NCBI GenBank assembly: GCA_051001455.1
Contig: JBPCNH010000007.1
Coordinates: 1 to 30,251, forward strand
Direction of reading: 5' to 3'
Source of the DNA: JBPCNH01 sp051001455
GTDB taxonomy: Bacteria > Actinomycetota > CADDZG01 > WHSQ01
DNA length: 30,251 nt
The position numbers and the translations under genes are program-made. How positions within the stretch are numbered: position 1 is the stretch's first letter; the number at the start of each line of letters is the position of its first letter. Below the pieces are notes generated by a model, which was not told where the DNA came from, did no database searches, and saw nothing but the letters and a program-made list of their open reading frames with translations. This document shows positions 30,233-30,251 of the stretch, one piece after another.

Positions 30233-30251
30233 ACCACCGAGGACGCCCAAA

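Overview
The window is high-GC, gene-dense DNA of the kind expected from an uncultured member of the Actinomycetota. The evidence is frequent GTG starts, long runs of genes coupled by 4-base ATGA/GTGA overlaps, an AfsR/SARP-like regulator with an ATPase, and a discrete type II fatty acid synthase operon. No rRNA, tRNA, CRISPR array or intact mobile element was seen, so the lineage cannot be fixed more closely.

Region 1 (1-10651, all minus strand): a regulator of 944 residues (SARP/BTAD DNA-binding part, AAA ATPase, TPR-like tail) lies upstream of seven tandem paralogous membrane proteins. Every one of the six junctions between them is an exact 4-base stop/start overlap. The seventh copy has a GTG start and runs off the left edge. 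The proteins look like the membrane-sensor half of actinobacterial histidine kinases without any kinase domain. Two copies share a nearly identical 239-base stretch, which suggests gene conversion.

Region 2 (11054-17641): a FASII operon on the minus strand in the order ECF sigma factor, fabD, a biotinyl/lipoyl-like carrier domain, fabH, fabG, acpP, fabF, a 23-codon mini-ORF, and a FabL-type enoyl-ACP reductase. Almost all genes are translationally coupled. A candidate ECF promoter lies just upstream of the sigma gene. acpS (holo-ACP synthase) is divergent, behind a 50-codon ORF.

Region 3 (17649-22177): a sulfur module. It holds a membrane protein, an ETHE1-like MBL-fold hydrolase, an MFS transporter, an ArsR-rhodanese fusion regulator with two matching candidate operators, and a head-to-head pair of rhodanese-CBS and DsrE-like genes. 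Both members of that pair carry one in-frame TGA where a Cys belongs. In both, a perfect 7-bp hairpin begins exactly 12 bases after the TGA, with GUG in the loop. I read these as two selenocysteine genes, and this is the most striking signal in the window.

Region 4 (22178-30251): an otsA fragment next to intact otsA (trehalose-6-phosphate synthase), a HesB/IscA-like gene with a 30-bp tandem duplication, a remnant of a Cys-rich DUF326-type gene, three small secreted lysine-tract proteins, a secreted beta-propeller-like (LVIVD-type) protein, a small helical protein, a secreted CocE/X-Pro peptidase-like hydrolase, a very short secreted LVIVD-like protein, and a degraded start of a GpgS-like glycosyltransferase at the right edge.
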